Assembly (NCBI GenBank): GCA_030748495.1
Contig: JASMLX010000055.1
Span: forward strand, 1 to 41,128
Direction of reading: 5' to 3'
Origin: Candidatus Poribacteria bacterium
GTDB lineage: Bacteria; Poribacteria; WGA-4E; UBA9662
Length of the DNA stretch: 41,128 bases
The translations under genes were made by a program, and so were the position numbers. Under the pieces are notes generated by a model, which had not been told where the DNA came from, ran no database searches, and worked only from the letters and a program-made list of their open reading frames with translations. Of the stretch, positions 8,718 through 18,009 are shown piece by piece (position 1 is the stretch's first letter; each line of letters starts with the position of its first letter).

Positions 8718-9488
8718 TTACGGAGTTCTGTTCTGGTATTCTTGAACGGCTGTGACTGCCTCGAGGGTACCAATACCTTCCAGGGCACGTAAGACCAAAG
8801 GGTGTAATTGATTATCATCCTTGACTTCGCTGTTTAGTACAGCAATCAGCTTTGGAACGGCAGAATGCGCTGATGGTCCAATTCGTCCTAGAGCAACGAT
8901 AGAGTTCTTGCGGATTGATAGATCAGGATCGTTTAAGACCTGGATTAAGTCCGGGACAGCTTGTTCTGCTAATGATCCGATTTCGCCCAGTGCGCGTACC
9001 GATGAGATCCGAATCTCAAGGTTTTGGTCATTGATTGCATCAATCAGTGTTGGAATGAAATCAGCTAAGGCCTGTTTTGCTTCAACTGTTCCAATCTTTC
9101 CCAAAGCGCCTGCTGCAGTTGTACGAACAAATGAGTTTTCATCTTCCAGTGCTTTCGTCAAGGCAGGAACCCCTTTCTTAGCTCTTTTGCCCATTAAACT
9201 AAAGGAGGTGGCAGCATTCCAGCGAACACCAATATCCTGACTCGATAATGCTTCAGCCAAGGCAGGGATGGCTGGTTCACCAATCTCGCTTAAAGCCACC
9301 GTAGCATAAATCCGAACCATTGCGTCCTGAGCGCCAAGTTTTTCAATCAGTTGAGCAATTTCGATTTTCAGTTCATCTTCTTCTGCTTGATCGTCGTTTC
9401 CACAACCACTCATGTAAAGCCAGAAGATCGCAATCAAAGAAAGTAAAAGTAGGGGTAAGCTCAGGTTTTTTGGTGATTGGACTCGCAT
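8718..9488 (-). CDS. HEAT-repeat (PBS-lyase-like) lipoprotein
   Basis: 256 residues. The N-terminus MRVQSPKNLSLPLLLLSL, then a hydrophobic run ending YMSGC, is a lipoprotein signal peptide with the acylated cysteine near residue 29. The remainder is a solenoid of about six ~35-residue HEAT repeats, each with a pattern such as VRIYATVALSEIGEPAIPAL, VRWNAATSFSLMG, VRTTAAGALGKIG, IRISSVRALGEIG and IRKNSIVALGRIG. Such solenoids usually mediate protein contacts; no enzymatic residues are visible. The start ATG has GGAG at suitable spacing. It lies 78 bp downstream of the large FG-GAP protein gene on the same strand and may be co-transcribed with it; a strong terminator follows. Confidence 0.85.
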   Translation of the reverse strand: MRVQSPKNLSLPLLLLSLIAIFWLYMSGCGNDDQAEEDELKIEIAQLIEKLGAQDAMVRIYATVALSEIGEPAIPALAEALSSQDIGVRWNAATSFSLMGKRAKKGVPALTKALEDENSFVRTTAAGALGKIGTVEAKQALADFIPTLIDAINDQNLEIRISSVRALGEIGSLAEQAVPDLIQVLNDPDLSIRKNSIVALGRIGPSAHSAVPKLIAVLNSEVKDDNQLHPLVLRALEGIGTLEAVTAVQEYQNRTP

Positions 9489-9566
9489 TTTTAGCTCCGA
9501 AACGAGACTTAAAACTCTTTATCTATTAGATCTATTAGCTAAGTGTAACACCGATTGAACTCTCTC

Positions 9567-12218
9567 TCAAATACTTTGTTTGATACAGTAAAGTTTCCCG
9601 TCCCTACCGCCGACTATAATTTCAGCCATCGCGTCTCCGTCAACATCTGCCACCACCACTTGATCGATGATGCATGGTAGGTCGATTTGCCAGACGATCA
9701 GTGAATCCTGATCTGGTCGCCTAGCAACAGCTTTGAGTTGTGTTCCACTGCCGTAGATAAATTCCTCGATGCCATCGTGATTGATATCTGTGGTCACACA
9801 GTTAGAAACCTGGCTGTCTAAGTTCATTACTGTCCATTTTGTTTCACCTGTTTTAGGATCAATACACCGGAATCCGTCTGTACAACCCGGTAACCCAATT
9901 TCGATATTACCGTTACCATCCAGCCTGACTGACGGGAATCCATTGACACCGTCGTCGGGTTCTGTCCGCCATAAAATACTCGCCTGGTCAGGTTGGTTTT
10001 GAAAGGCCAGGATCATTGACGGATGGGTTAGAATCACCAGCTCTTTGTTTACTACCATCGGTGTTCCATTCATTACCCAATGCGTTGTGCCTTCAACTGC
10101 CCCCAAGTTGACGGCCGCAATCTGATCTCCGGTTGCACCGTCAACAACCGAATACTCGGCTGGATACCCGAGGATAATGTCATCCAGTCCATCGTTGTCC
10201 ATATCAAAAATGGCGCAACGGCCACCACCATAGCCACGGGTATGATTGGGCATTTGTAGTAGATCTTTGTGCCAAACGACCTCACCAACCTGCGTATTGA
10301 TCAAAACCGTCTCATCGCTGTGCATAATAGATCTACGATTGGACACCATCACATCGAACCGATTCGGGCTAATAAAATGTCCGACCGCCCAAATAGTGGT
10401 ACCACACTCATTCCAGGTTGGAGCACGCCCATTAAAATTAACAAAGTCGTGGTACCAGCGGCTTGATCCATCCAACCCAATTGCTAAGAGTCGACTATGA
10501 CCATCTGGCATTTCCCGCACGCATAAAACCTCATCTATTCCGTCTTGGTCGATATCTGCAGCTATCAGCCCCTCCATTTGTGGCGTCTGTGTGGTCATGG
10601 CCCTTCCAGACGTCTGCCAGCTTAATTTCAGTGGTATCTCCGGCTCACCGGTGACCTGATAAGCAGAAATCTGATCCAGCAGTTCTGCCACTACTAATTG
10701 AGGATGCCCTTCTCGGTTTTTCAATACTAAAGGTTGAGGGGCTGATTGAGCAATATAATTTTTACCGATGGCTTCGAGTTCAAGGTCAGTAGTATTGAGA
10801 ACGATCGGTGTTTGCTGAGCCGACTGGGTTCGGATCAGCACTTCTCCTTCAGCAACAGCTACTGCAGAAAGGAGGACTCTCGGTGAAGCATCCACCTGCC
10901 ATCGAACTTCAAATTCATTTTCGTCATTAGCTTGTAAAGCATGGAGCGATTCACTCGATCTACCCGATGACGATAACCCATCGGACGCTTGGTCAGGTCG
11001 ATTTGCGAGTTGTGTTGTGAAAAATACAGTTGGTTTACCGTCATCTCCTAAATAACCGGTAATAGGAGCCTCCATTCCACGCCATGCCCCAGTAACACGT
11101 TCCAGGGGTAATTCAGCCAAGGGGCCCATCGACCAACGTGCATTGGTTTCTTGCCAGACCGGCTGACTCCAGCGATAAAGCTCAATTGTTCCGTTAGTCG
11201 CCAGACAGCGATTGGGACAGTGCTGTGTTAGCAGTTCTGGTACACCATCTCGATCGATATCGAAGTGCCCTTGTAGATATATGTCGGGGAGATCCAGTTT
11301 ATGCTGACCCGTTTCAAGATCGTAAGCAATTAGGTGCCATCGGTTGTCGTGATTTTCGTTAAAAACATTGAGCAATATTTCCGCAGTGCCGTCTCCATTA
11401 AAATCACCGATTGGATTTGGTCCCACCGTATTAATGGTAAACCGACGATCAATTCCCTGTGTAGATTGTGGATCAAAGGTATGGCACCAGAGATCTTTAA
11501 GTTGACCTTCCTGAATAGTTAAGACACCAATATGGCCTGCAAAATCGCCGATTGGAACCAGATAAACCTGGCCTGAGGTATCCGTATAAGCACCAAAGAA
11601 ACCGTACTGTCGACCATGTTCCTGGCGGTAGGTACACCGGTATTTTTCGGTTCCAGTTTGTATGTCATAGACAACGACCCCGTGCCAAGTTGATAAAACG
11701 GCTTCTAGGTTGCCATCCTGATCAAGATCGGTAACAACGACCAGCGGTGCGTAAACATCACCCGGAAATTCAACCTTCCAAATTTGGTTGGGATCTTCAA
11801 CGCCGGTTTCAAAACTATGCAATAGAAACTTTGCATCTTTCCCCCATGTGGTGGTCCAGCTAATCCTTTGTAATCCTGTGATCTCTGGCAGAAATTTCCC
11901 CCAGCGGGCGCCAGGTGCATCTGGCGGTTCAACCAACTGTCCATTACCAACTACATCCAGTTTTTTCCTTCGTAATGACCAGTAATTTTGATCTTCTAAG
12001 GAAAGGGGAGGTATATCGTCTGGTGGCAATAGATGGAATTCGCCCTTACTCAACCTACCACGCCAGAAGTATTCAGATGCCCTGAGATCGGCTACCCAAG
12101 CTAATTCTGGGTTACTGATTTGGCCAACGGCTTCAGTGCGACTTCTTCTCGACGGATCATAATTGGGTGATTTCCATTCATTGGCAGTGGACAACATTAG
12201 GCTGATTAGTATAACCAT
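9567..12218 (-). CDS. Large FG-GAP/VCBS-type propeller protein, probably exported
   Basis: 883 residues with repeated FG-GAP loops spread over the chain: TDLDQDGNLEAVLS, GDFNGDGTAEILLN, ADIDQDGIDEVLCV, FDMDNDGLDDIILG, TDINHDGIEEFIYG and, at the very end, ADVDGDAMAEIIVGG. Between them are PQQ-propeller-like strands (WRTEPDDG, GETKWTV, KLYCIKQ), so one or two large beta-propellers are likely. The N-terminus MVILISLMLSTANEW looks like a short or clipped signal peptide. The frame is open upstream (FLPNTTFK precedes), but no ATG/GTG/TTG is there and ATG 12218 lacks a clear Shine-Dalgarno, so the start is uncertain. The HEAT lipoprotein gene follows on the same strand. Function unknown; surface display or binding is inferred. 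Confidence 0.85.
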   Translation of the reverse strand: MVILISLMLSTANEWKSPNYDPSRRSRTEAVGQISNPELAWVADLRASEYFWRGRLSKGEFHLLPPDDIPPLSLEDQNYWSLRRKKLDVVGNGQLVEPPDAPGARWGKFLPEITGLQRISWTTTWGKDAKFLLHSFETGVEDPNQIWKVEFPGDVYAPLVVVTDLDQDGNLEAVLSTWHGVVVYDIQTGTEKYRCTYRQEHGRQYGFFGAYTDTSGQVYLVPIGDFAGHIGVLTIQEGQLKDLWCHTFDPQSTQGIDRRFTINTVGPNPIGDFNGDGTAEILLNVFNENHDNRWHLIAYDLETGQHKLDLPDIYLQGHFDIDRDGVPELLTQHCPNRCLATNGTIELYRWSQPVWQETNARWSMGPLAELPLERVTGAWRGMEAPITGYLGDDGKPTVFFTTQLANRPDQASDGLSSSGRSSESLHALQANDENEFEVRWQVDASPRVLLSAVAVAEGEVLIRTQSAQQTPIVLNTTDLELEAIGKNYIAQSAPQPLVLKNREGHPQLVVAELLDQISAYQVTGEPEIPLKLSWQTSGRAMTTQTPQMEGLIAADIDQDGIDEVLCVREMPDGHSRLLAIGLDGSSRWYHDFVNFNGRAPTWNECGTTIWAVGHFISPNRFDVMVSNRRSIMHSDETVLINTQVGEVVWHKDLLQMPNHTRGYGGGRCAIFDMDNDGLDDIILGYPAEYSVVDGATGDQIAAVNLGAVEGTTHWVMNGTPMVVNKELVILTHPSMILAFQNQPDQASILWRTEPDDGVNGFPSVRLDGNGNIEIGLPGCTDGFRCIDPKTGETKWTVMNLDSQVSNCVTTDINHDGIEEFIYGSGTQLKAVARRPDQDSLIVWQIDLPCIIDQVVVADVDGDAMAEIIVGGRDGKLYCIKQSI

Positions 12219-12645
12219 CTTGAAGGTCGTGTTAGGTAAGAAGTTAATCTTTTCATTTGGTAAACCTATTTTCGAGGCAACGTCTTAGGATCTAAGGTAG
12301 GAGTGAATCTCATCGTATTCTAATACTATTTCTGGAAAATTTCAAGTCAGTCCCAACTATTGTAATTTGGTGTTCGGTGTCAAACTTAGTTGAAGCCATT
12401 TAGGCTATCTCCGAGCTCCTTTTTTAGATATTAACTCCGGGGTTATTCTAAAACAGCTCTGCTTTTCAATCTTAGCCTAAAATGGATTTGTTGCACGAAA
12501 AGGCTGAATTGATCCAAGCGCTTGAAAAAGTATCGGCTCTTGAATTACACTTGAGACTGTTTTTCCGTCAAGAAAAGTCACCTCCTCCCAAGAGTTTATA
12601 ATGAAAACTGCCTCGTCTCCTCGCTTGTCTGGCCAGCCGACGACT
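12219..12645. other. Intergenic / IS5 flank
   Basis: No complete gene. A short plus-strand frame from 12482 (MDLLHEKAELIQALEKVSAL, 39 codons) is coiled-coil-like and ends just before the IS5 relic. It may be a fragment of a gene cut by that element. No promoter for the minus-strand FG-GAP gene could be assigned. Confidence 0.3.
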
Positions 12646-13055
12646 TCTTCGAAAAAGAGAGTGGTCTAGCGGGTGAAAAACTGGAGCACCTATAATCGCT
12701 CGTTGGTCTAGCGGGATTGCGTGACGGTTTGACGGCCATGGTGCTGATGATCGGTGGAAAGTCCATCGACGGCTGGCGTATTATCCCCCAAGCCCAGGGC
12801 GATACGCTATCAACAGATTGAAATGCGCAACCAGCGAGTGCAGTCCATCCTGCACATGGGACGAAAAGGATGGAAACGAGAGCAAGGGTATCATCAACGG
12901 AGTTTGGCCGAGAGCGGCATGGCCCCGCTACAGATGCATTTTGGGACCGCAGCGGGGAAGGACAGCAAACCGAAGGGCAGACCGAATGTAGCACACTCAA
13001 TCGGATGATCCATCTGGGTAAGCCCGACTCCTATCGGTTGGAGATCAGGAGTTGA
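12646..13055 (+). pseudogene. IS5-family transposase relic with large internal deletion
   Basis: The start reads KKRVV*RVKNWSTYNRSLV*R, the N-terminus of IS5-group transposases (usually YRVKNWSxYNRALVxRGSLT) with two stops. After a stretch with no homology, from about 12814 it reads QIEMRNQRVQSILHMGRKGW and GYHQRSLAESGMAPLQMHFG, the C-terminal catalytic Glu region (normally GYHRRSLAETAMFRFK). After a frameshift it ends LNRMIHLGKPDSYRLEI, the usual family terminus. Most of the catalytic core is missing. Confidence 0.8.
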
Positions 13056-13070
13056 AAAGAGTACGGGCAG

Positions 13071-13098
13071 AAAAATCACGAATCGTTATCGATTCGTG
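13071..13098 (-). terminator. Terminator-like hairpin between IS relics
   Basis: cacgaatcg-ttat-cgattcgtg (13077-13098) is a perfect 9-bp stem. On the minus strand it is followed by atttttctg. No intact minus-strand gene lies immediately upstream, so it may be a leftover of a lost gene or part of an IS end. Confidence 0.45.
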
Positions 13099-13144
13099 CA
13101 ACTGAGCTCATGGAAACTATAATGTCAGATCTGACAGATTAACA

Positions 13145-13925
13145 ATGGTATTGAGTCAACGCCGCTTGCCAGTGGTCAATGTTAACAAAGATTTTCTGCC
13201 TGGGCAAACGTCCGACCACGGTCGACGCCTAATGACTATCATTATTGCGTCTCATCATTCGGCTGATAAAAACTTCAAGTCAGACTGCCATTACATCCCA
13301 AACTATCATTTCCAGCCGTTTCCAAAGTTAATTTCATCTCATCGTTTTATTGAGTGGATGCCATCCGGCCTGATCCCGCTGTTGGCAGATCTTAAGTCCG
13401 GTCGTCGCTAAATAACAGGCCTCTGCTAGATTGAGACTCTGGCCCGATAGCCGTTGGCCGAAACATTCCAATCCCCAGAAATAAAGTCTTTCAAAGTCTA
13501 GCCAGTCGAGGGAAATCCAGTCGGGGATGGTCGTTTGGATCCCAGCTTCATCTGATCGTCAATCAAGTAGGCCAACCTCTGACTTTTAAAGTTGCCACCG
13601 GCAATGTCGATGATCGAAGACCGGTTAAAGGACTGATGGCCAGGCCTGACGGACAAGCTTTTGACCGATCAGGGATCTCCAGGCAAAAAACTTTTGGAAC
13701 AGCTATTTGAAGATGGATTAGAACGGATAACTAACCTTAGGTCGAGGATGAAAAACAGGTCGATTCCAGTTGGAGATAAACTTCTTCCAGGCCAGAGATC
13801 GATCATTAAAACAATAAATGATCAGCCATATTGAACACTCCGACCAGCAGAGTCCAGTTAATTTTAGGGCCAACTTAATAGCGGGACTGATTTCTGACAC
13901 TTGGAAGGAGAAGAAATCTTCCATT
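13145..13925 (+). pseudogene. IS982-family transposase relic
   Basis: Segments in several frames rebuild an IS982 DDE transposase. They are LSQRRLPVVNVNKDFLPG, YHFQPFPKLISSHRFIEWMP and LIPLLADLKSGRR in the first frame (ends 13411). Next come NIPIPRNKVFQSL and SRGWSFGSQLHLIVNQVGQP near 13465-13570, then GNVDDRRPVKGLM, whose DDR is part of the catalytic core. The last parts are TNLRSRMKNRSIPVGDKLL, SIIETINDQ and NFRANLIAGLISDTWKEKKS. Stops and frameshifts are numerous. The open minus-strand frame across 13718-13924 is a shadow of this. Confidence 0.8.
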
Positions 13926-14070
13926 AGAATGCTCTAACTGCTTGGTGAGAGGTAAAAAAGGCCGAACTGAAGTTAGTTAGACCAAAGCTAAGGTAAAGTC
14001 GTTGCTTCACTACCAAGCCGCCATCTTTCCGTTTCTCTTTTGTCGGCAGCTGCGCAGGGGAAAATTCGGG

Positions 14071-15021
14071 TTAGAGCAAGGTCAGTTGATCATCTTGCTC
14101 GCTCTCTTCACTGTTTTCGCATTCTTCCGAGGTTGGTGGAGTCGAATCAGTATCGTCGGAATTGGCCTGATCCAGTTCTGGTTCATCTAAAGTTAAATGC
14201 TGGAGAGCCTTAGGTGTATTGGTCTGGCGCCAATCGGCAAAATCGGCTTCGATGGCATCAGTCCATTTGGTATCCATTTGTGCTGAGGTGTAAACACCTT
14301 CCCGAATCCTTTGGAATCCAAAAATCTCACGCAGTTGTGTCTTTTCCGCATTGATAACACACTCTTCTGCTAAGTGGGGTGGAATGAATAAAACACCAGC
14401 AGGAGTACCAAGTACCACATCACCTGGCATGCAGATAGCACCGCCAATCCGGCAAGGTGTGTTGATGCCGACCAGCGTAACATCGCGAATTGGGGTCGGA
14501 TCACACCCTTTATAGAAGGTTTGCAGGTTTTTAATCCCCATAATTTGTTGTAGATCCCGAATCCCTCCGTCGATTACCTGACCTCGTCCGGTCCGGGCTG
14601 CTACGGTAGAAGAGAGGTTCCCACCACAAAAAGTGCCTTCGTAAACCTTACCGAATATGTCGATCACCATGACATCATCTCTTTGTAAGGTTTCGATCAC
14701 CCAGGAATTGAAAAAGCCGATCCGGTTCTCTTCCTTCTGTCCATACTCCAATAGATAATCGTGTAGATCGGGTCTCATTGGCACCATAGTAGCGGTCACG
14801 GCTCGGCCAACCAGAATTTTGTCGCCGTGTGTCGTCAACCAATCTCCGTGGAACTGGAACTTATAGTCATTTTGCCACAGGATTGACCACGCCTCCTCAG
14901 TAGCGACTTTTTCCATCCGTGTTAGAATATCATCCGAAACTCTGGGACGACCATTATCAAATCGGTCTCCTTCCCATTTAGAGGTTAGTTGGATGATATC
15001 GGTTGCGTCATCGAATTTCAC
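14071..15021 (-). CDS. RraA-like family protein (HMG/CHA aldolase-type fold) with acidic tail
   Basis: 316 residues. The central part carries the RraA/HMG-aldolase signature: GNLSSTVAARTGRGQVIDGG followed by IRD, where the RD pair contributes to substrate and metal binding in aldolase members. CMPGDVVLGTPAGVLFIPP is the conserved C-terminal half. Related proteins include RNase E regulator RraA and class II pyruvate aldolases; this one is longer than RraA (~160 aa) and resembles the catabolic or unassigned members. About 45 acidic C-terminal residues (SDDTDSTPPTSEECENSEES) are probably disordered. The start is GTG 15021, with AAGGAG 7 nt upstream. It lies 40 bp after a ThDP-dependent enzyme gene, so a shared 2-oxo-acid pathway is plausible; the substrate is unknown. 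Confidence 0.85.
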   Translation of the reverse strand: MKFDDATDIIQLTSKWEGDRFDNGRPRVSDDILTRMEKVATEEAWSILWQNDYKFQFHGDWLTTHGDKILVGRAVTATMVPMRPDLHDYLLEYGQKEENRIGFFNSWVIETLQRDDVMVIDIFGKVYEGTFCGGNLSSTVAARTGRGQVIDGGIRDLQQIMGIKNLQTFYKGCDPTPIRDVTLVGINTPCRIGGAICMPGDVVLGTPAGVLFIPPHLAEECVINAEKTQLREIFGFQRIREGVYTSAQMDTKWTDAIEADFADWRQTNTPKALQHLTLDEPELDQANSDDTDSTPPTSEECENSEESEQDDQLTLL

Positions 15022-15061
15022 TATTGTATCTCCTTCAACTGCTTCAAGATATGTTGAGATT

Positions 15062-16642
15062 TTAATTTTTGACCACTTCGATCAGTGATGGCCGATCTAA
15101 GCTCAATGCCTTTTCTAGAGTGGATCTAAAATTGGACAGATGGGTCACTCGGAGCCCGACTACGCCAAACGACTCGGCAAATTTGACGAAATCAGGGTTG
15201 ACCAAATCGACACCCAGAGTTGCCCCGAACTGCCTGACCTGACTGCCTTCAATCGACGTCAGCTTGTTATCATTGACCACAATGATGACGATCGGCAGAT
15301 CGTATTTAACCGCTGTGGCTAAATCTGGACTGGTCATCAGAAATCCACCATCCCCGGCGATCGCCACCACCTTGCGATCTGGATACGCCACCTGGGCTCC
15401 GATAGCGGCTGGCAAGGCAATTCCCATGGTGACTGAAATCGGTGAACATATGAAGGTCCCCGGCTGATAGACCCGAAAGTGGGGTAAGCTCGGGTAACCG
15501 TCCATATGGACATCGACGGCCAGAATAGCATCTCGCGGCATAGTGGCACGTAAATCTTCGACCAACTGGGGGCACTCACTAGCCTCGAATTGTTGGTGTA
15601 GTTGGGTGGTGTGATCGCCCCACCCGTCTTGACGTGATTGATCCTCGAGTGACTGATTCAACTGTTGTAAGCAGATCTGGATATCGGCGCAGATGCCGAC
15701 CTGAGCGGGATACTCTTTGCTGATTTCACCAGGATCGGCCTCGATCTGAAGCAAAGGCTGTTTGATCTCCATCGTCCAACTTCCCGTCTCTCGGTAAGCA
15801 AAGCGAGTACCCAGTGCAATTACGAGGTCTGAAGATTCAATAGCCTCTCGGGTAAGCGAATTTCGGAACACGCCCAGCGAGTAGGGTGAATCTTCCGGTA
15901 TGCTCCCTTTTCCCATAGCGGTCGTGGACACGGGCGCATTGAGGTACTCGGCCAATTGTATTAGTTCGTTCGATGCCCGGCAATGATTGACACCACTGCC
16001 GGCTAAAATGAAAGGTCTCTTAGACTGTTGGATCAGATCTACAGCTTGCTCCAAATCACTGATATCGGCGGAAAGGTGCTGCCCTTCGTTTCGTGTGGGA
16101 ATCGGTAAGTCGGATTCAGCTGATAAGGCATCGGTTGCCAATTCGATGAGTGCGGGTTTAGGGCGGCCTGACCGGAGTGCGCCAAAAGTTCGATTGACCG
16201 CCCCCGGAATCTGATCTATCGTCCGGATAATCTCAATATGCTTGGTGATCGAGGATAAGAAGGTTCGTTGGTCTAGTCCGTGAAAGCTCTTACCAGGGTC
16301 GGCTTGTACCAGATGGGACGAATTTTGACCCGTTATCAGTAAGACTGGGGAATTGGCGGTATAAGCCTCTCCCAACCCCGTTGACGCGTTGGTAGTACCT
16401 GGACCTGGAATCGTCAAGCAAACACCGATATCGCCCGTCGATCTGGCATAGCCGTCGGCCATGAAGGCAGCCCCACCTTCGTGACGAACTACGTAGTGAC
16501 GAATCTCTTCGCGATGATGATAGAGCGATGCATAAACAGGGGTCAAGTGACCACCCGGCATGCCAAAAATAGATGTAACACCTTGAGCTTTCAACGACTT
16601 AACAAAAATTTCTCCACCTGTCACAGGTAGGTCAACTGCCAT
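15062..16642 (-). CDS. ThDP-dependent acetolactate-synthase-like enzyme
   Basis: 526 residues, the usual size of the ThDP decarboxylase/IlvB superfamily. The three domains are visible. The N-terminal PYR domain has catalytic Glu55 in RHEGGAAFMADGYARSTGD. The central domain contains KRPFILAGSGVNH and the arginine-rich VIALGTRFAYRETGSW. The C-terminal PP domain has GDGGFLMTSPDLATAVKYDL and VVNDNKLTS, the metal-ThDP motif. It could be a benzoylformate decarboxylase-, acetolactate synthase- or sulfoacetaldehyde acetyltransferase-like member; sequence alone does not decide the substrate, and no regulatory IlvN subunit is nearby. GGAGGT precedes the ATG by 9 nt. First gene of a probable operon with the RraA-like gene. 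Confidence 0.88.
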   Translation of the reverse strand: MAVDLPVTGGEIFVKSLKAQGVTSIFGMPGGHLTPVYASLYHHREEIRHYVVRHEGGAAFMADGYARSTGDIGVCLTIPGPGTTNASTGLGEAYTANSPVLLITGQNSSHLVQADPGKSFHGLDQRTFLSSITKHIEIIRTIDQIPGAVNRTFGALRSGRPKPALIELATDALSAESDLPIPTRNEGQHLSADISDLEQAVDLIQQSKRPFILAGSGVNHCRASNELIQLAEYLNAPVSTTAMGKGSIPEDSPYSLGVFRNSLTREAIESSDLVIALGTRFAYRETGSWTMEIKQPLLQIEADPGEISKEYPAQVGICADIQICLQQLNQSLEDQSRQDGWGDHTTQLHQQFEASECPQLVEDLRATMPRDAILAVDVHMDGYPSLPHFRVYQPGTFICSPISVTMGIALPAAIGAQVAYPDRKVVAIAGDGGFLMTSPDLATAVKYDLPIVIIVVNDNKLTSIEGSQVRQFGATLGVDLVNPDFVKFAESFGVVGLRVTHLSNFRSTLEKALSLDRPSLIEVVKN

Positions 16643-16950
16643 GAGTCTCTTACCTCCATCATTCTTTAAGTTAGTTTTAATCTGGGATTTGATCTGAAAT
16701 CCGTCAAACGGATCTACTACATAATCCCCGGCTGATATGTGCGGTCAAAATCTAAATGTTAGCAGAATTCTCTCATACTTTGCTATAAATGTCAAAATAG
16801 CAAAATACAGTCAATGTTCGCTCTCGTCTACTTTAATGCGGGTCAAAGCATCAGGAAGGAGTGACGTTCGACGTGCCTAACATGGCTCCTTGATGAATTA
16901 TTGATGATATGTTATCATCCGCAGGTTATGTTGGCACAGAAATTACAGAT
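16643..16950. promoter_or_regulatory. Divergent intergenic region with two dyads
   Basis: This 308-bp region separates the ThDP enzyme gene (minus) from selD (plus) and should contain promoters for both. It has two inverted repeats: tttgctat/atagcaaa (16779-16804, 10-nt spacer) and gatgata-tgt-tatcatc (16903-16919), the latter 31 bp before the selD start. Either could be an operator or an RNA hairpin. I see no unambiguous -35/-10 pair. Confidence 0.45.
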
Positions 16951-18009
16951 ATGACAAGTAAAAAGATTCGGTTGACTCAAACCGTTAAGTGCGCTGGCTG
17001 AGCTTCGAAGTTGGATCCGGGGGATCTGCATACTGTCTTAGCCCGAGTGCCGAAGGTAGTTGATGATAATCTACTGGTTGGAACTGAAACCAAAGATGAT
17101 GCCAGCGTTTATCAGCTGAGTACCGATCTGGCTATTATCAACACCGCTGACTATTTCACACCGATTGTAGATGACCCCTATACCTTTGGTGCTATTGCCG
17201 CGACCAATGCCCTTAGTGATGTCTATAGCATGGGTGGCGTTCCTAAAACTGCGCTCAACATCGTCTGCTGGAATGACGACCAACTTGATTTAGAGATTTT
17301 GTCGGAGATTTTGAGTGGTGGGGCTGATAAGGTAAAACAAGCGGGCGGCGTTGTTGCTGGCGGGCATACAGTGACAGGACCAGAGCTATTGTACGGCTTA
17401 GCACTGACGGGCACAGTCCATCCAGAGCAAGTGGTTCGAAACTGCGGAGCCCAACCCGGTGATCTACTGATCTTAACTAAACGACTCGGCATTGGCATTG
17501 TTACTACCGGCTTAAAGTTCGATCAAGTCAGCGAAGCTGTTTTGCCAACAGTCGTTGAATCGATGACCCGTTTGAACCAAAATGCCGCTGAAATCATGCT
17601 ACAGCACCAAGCCACTGCTTGCACCGATATCACGGGTTATGGGCTGCTGGGACACGCCGAAGAGATGACCTACGGGAACCCGGTTTCGATTGAGATCTTT
17701 TCTCAGCAGGTGCCTTACTTTGATGAAGTGCCGGATCTAGTTCGACAGGGTATAGCTACGAGAGCCTCCCAGGCGAACCAACAGTTTCTGCGAAACAAAG
17801 TCTGTTTTGATAACAGCGTAGATTCGATTTTTCGGCAAATTTTAATGGAAGCAGAAACATCAGGCGGCCTGCTTTTCGCTGTACCGGAGGATCAAGCACA
17901 AACAGCAGTCGATAAATTACAGCAAACGGATTGCCCGGAAGCGGCTATCGTTGGACAGGTCAAAACCGATTCTGAGTTGACGGACGGCTTCACTATTCAG
18001 GTTGTTTAA
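16951..18009 (+). CDS. selD: Selenide, water dikinase (selenophosphate synthase), selenocysteine-containing
   Basis: Makes selenophosphate from selenide and ATP, the selenium donor for selenocysteine and selenouridine. From ATG 16951 the frame reads MTSKKIRLTQTVKCAG, then TGA at 16999-17001, then ASKLDPGDL. The TGA is codon 17 and a lysine is codon 20, the positions of catalytic Cys17 and Lys20 in E. coli SelD, so it is read as selenocysteine. A plain ORF call would start at TTG 17011 and lose the catalytic N-terminus. Full length is 352 residues (E. coli 347). Other SelD features are DDASVYQL, TADYFTP, ATNALSDVYSMGG, VAGGHTV, ACTDITGYGLLGHAEEM and ETSGGLLFAVP. It heads a same-strand series with the phosphoesterase and dxs genes. 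Confidence 0.95.
17014..17026 (+). promoter_or_regulatory. Candidate bacterial SECIS hairpin in selD
   Basis: gatcc-ggg-ggatc forms a perfect 5-bp stem with a G-rich apical loop starting about 17 nt after the selD UGA. Bacterial SECIS elements lie just downstream of the UGA with a G in the apical loop, at roughly this distance. The stem may extend with imperfect pairs. The fold is by eye, not by energy calculation. Confidence 0.65.

Noticed and set aside
17011..18009. selD starting at TTG 17011
   Set aside because: It would lack the catalytic position and the conserved LTQTVKCAG start, and has no ribosome-binding site.
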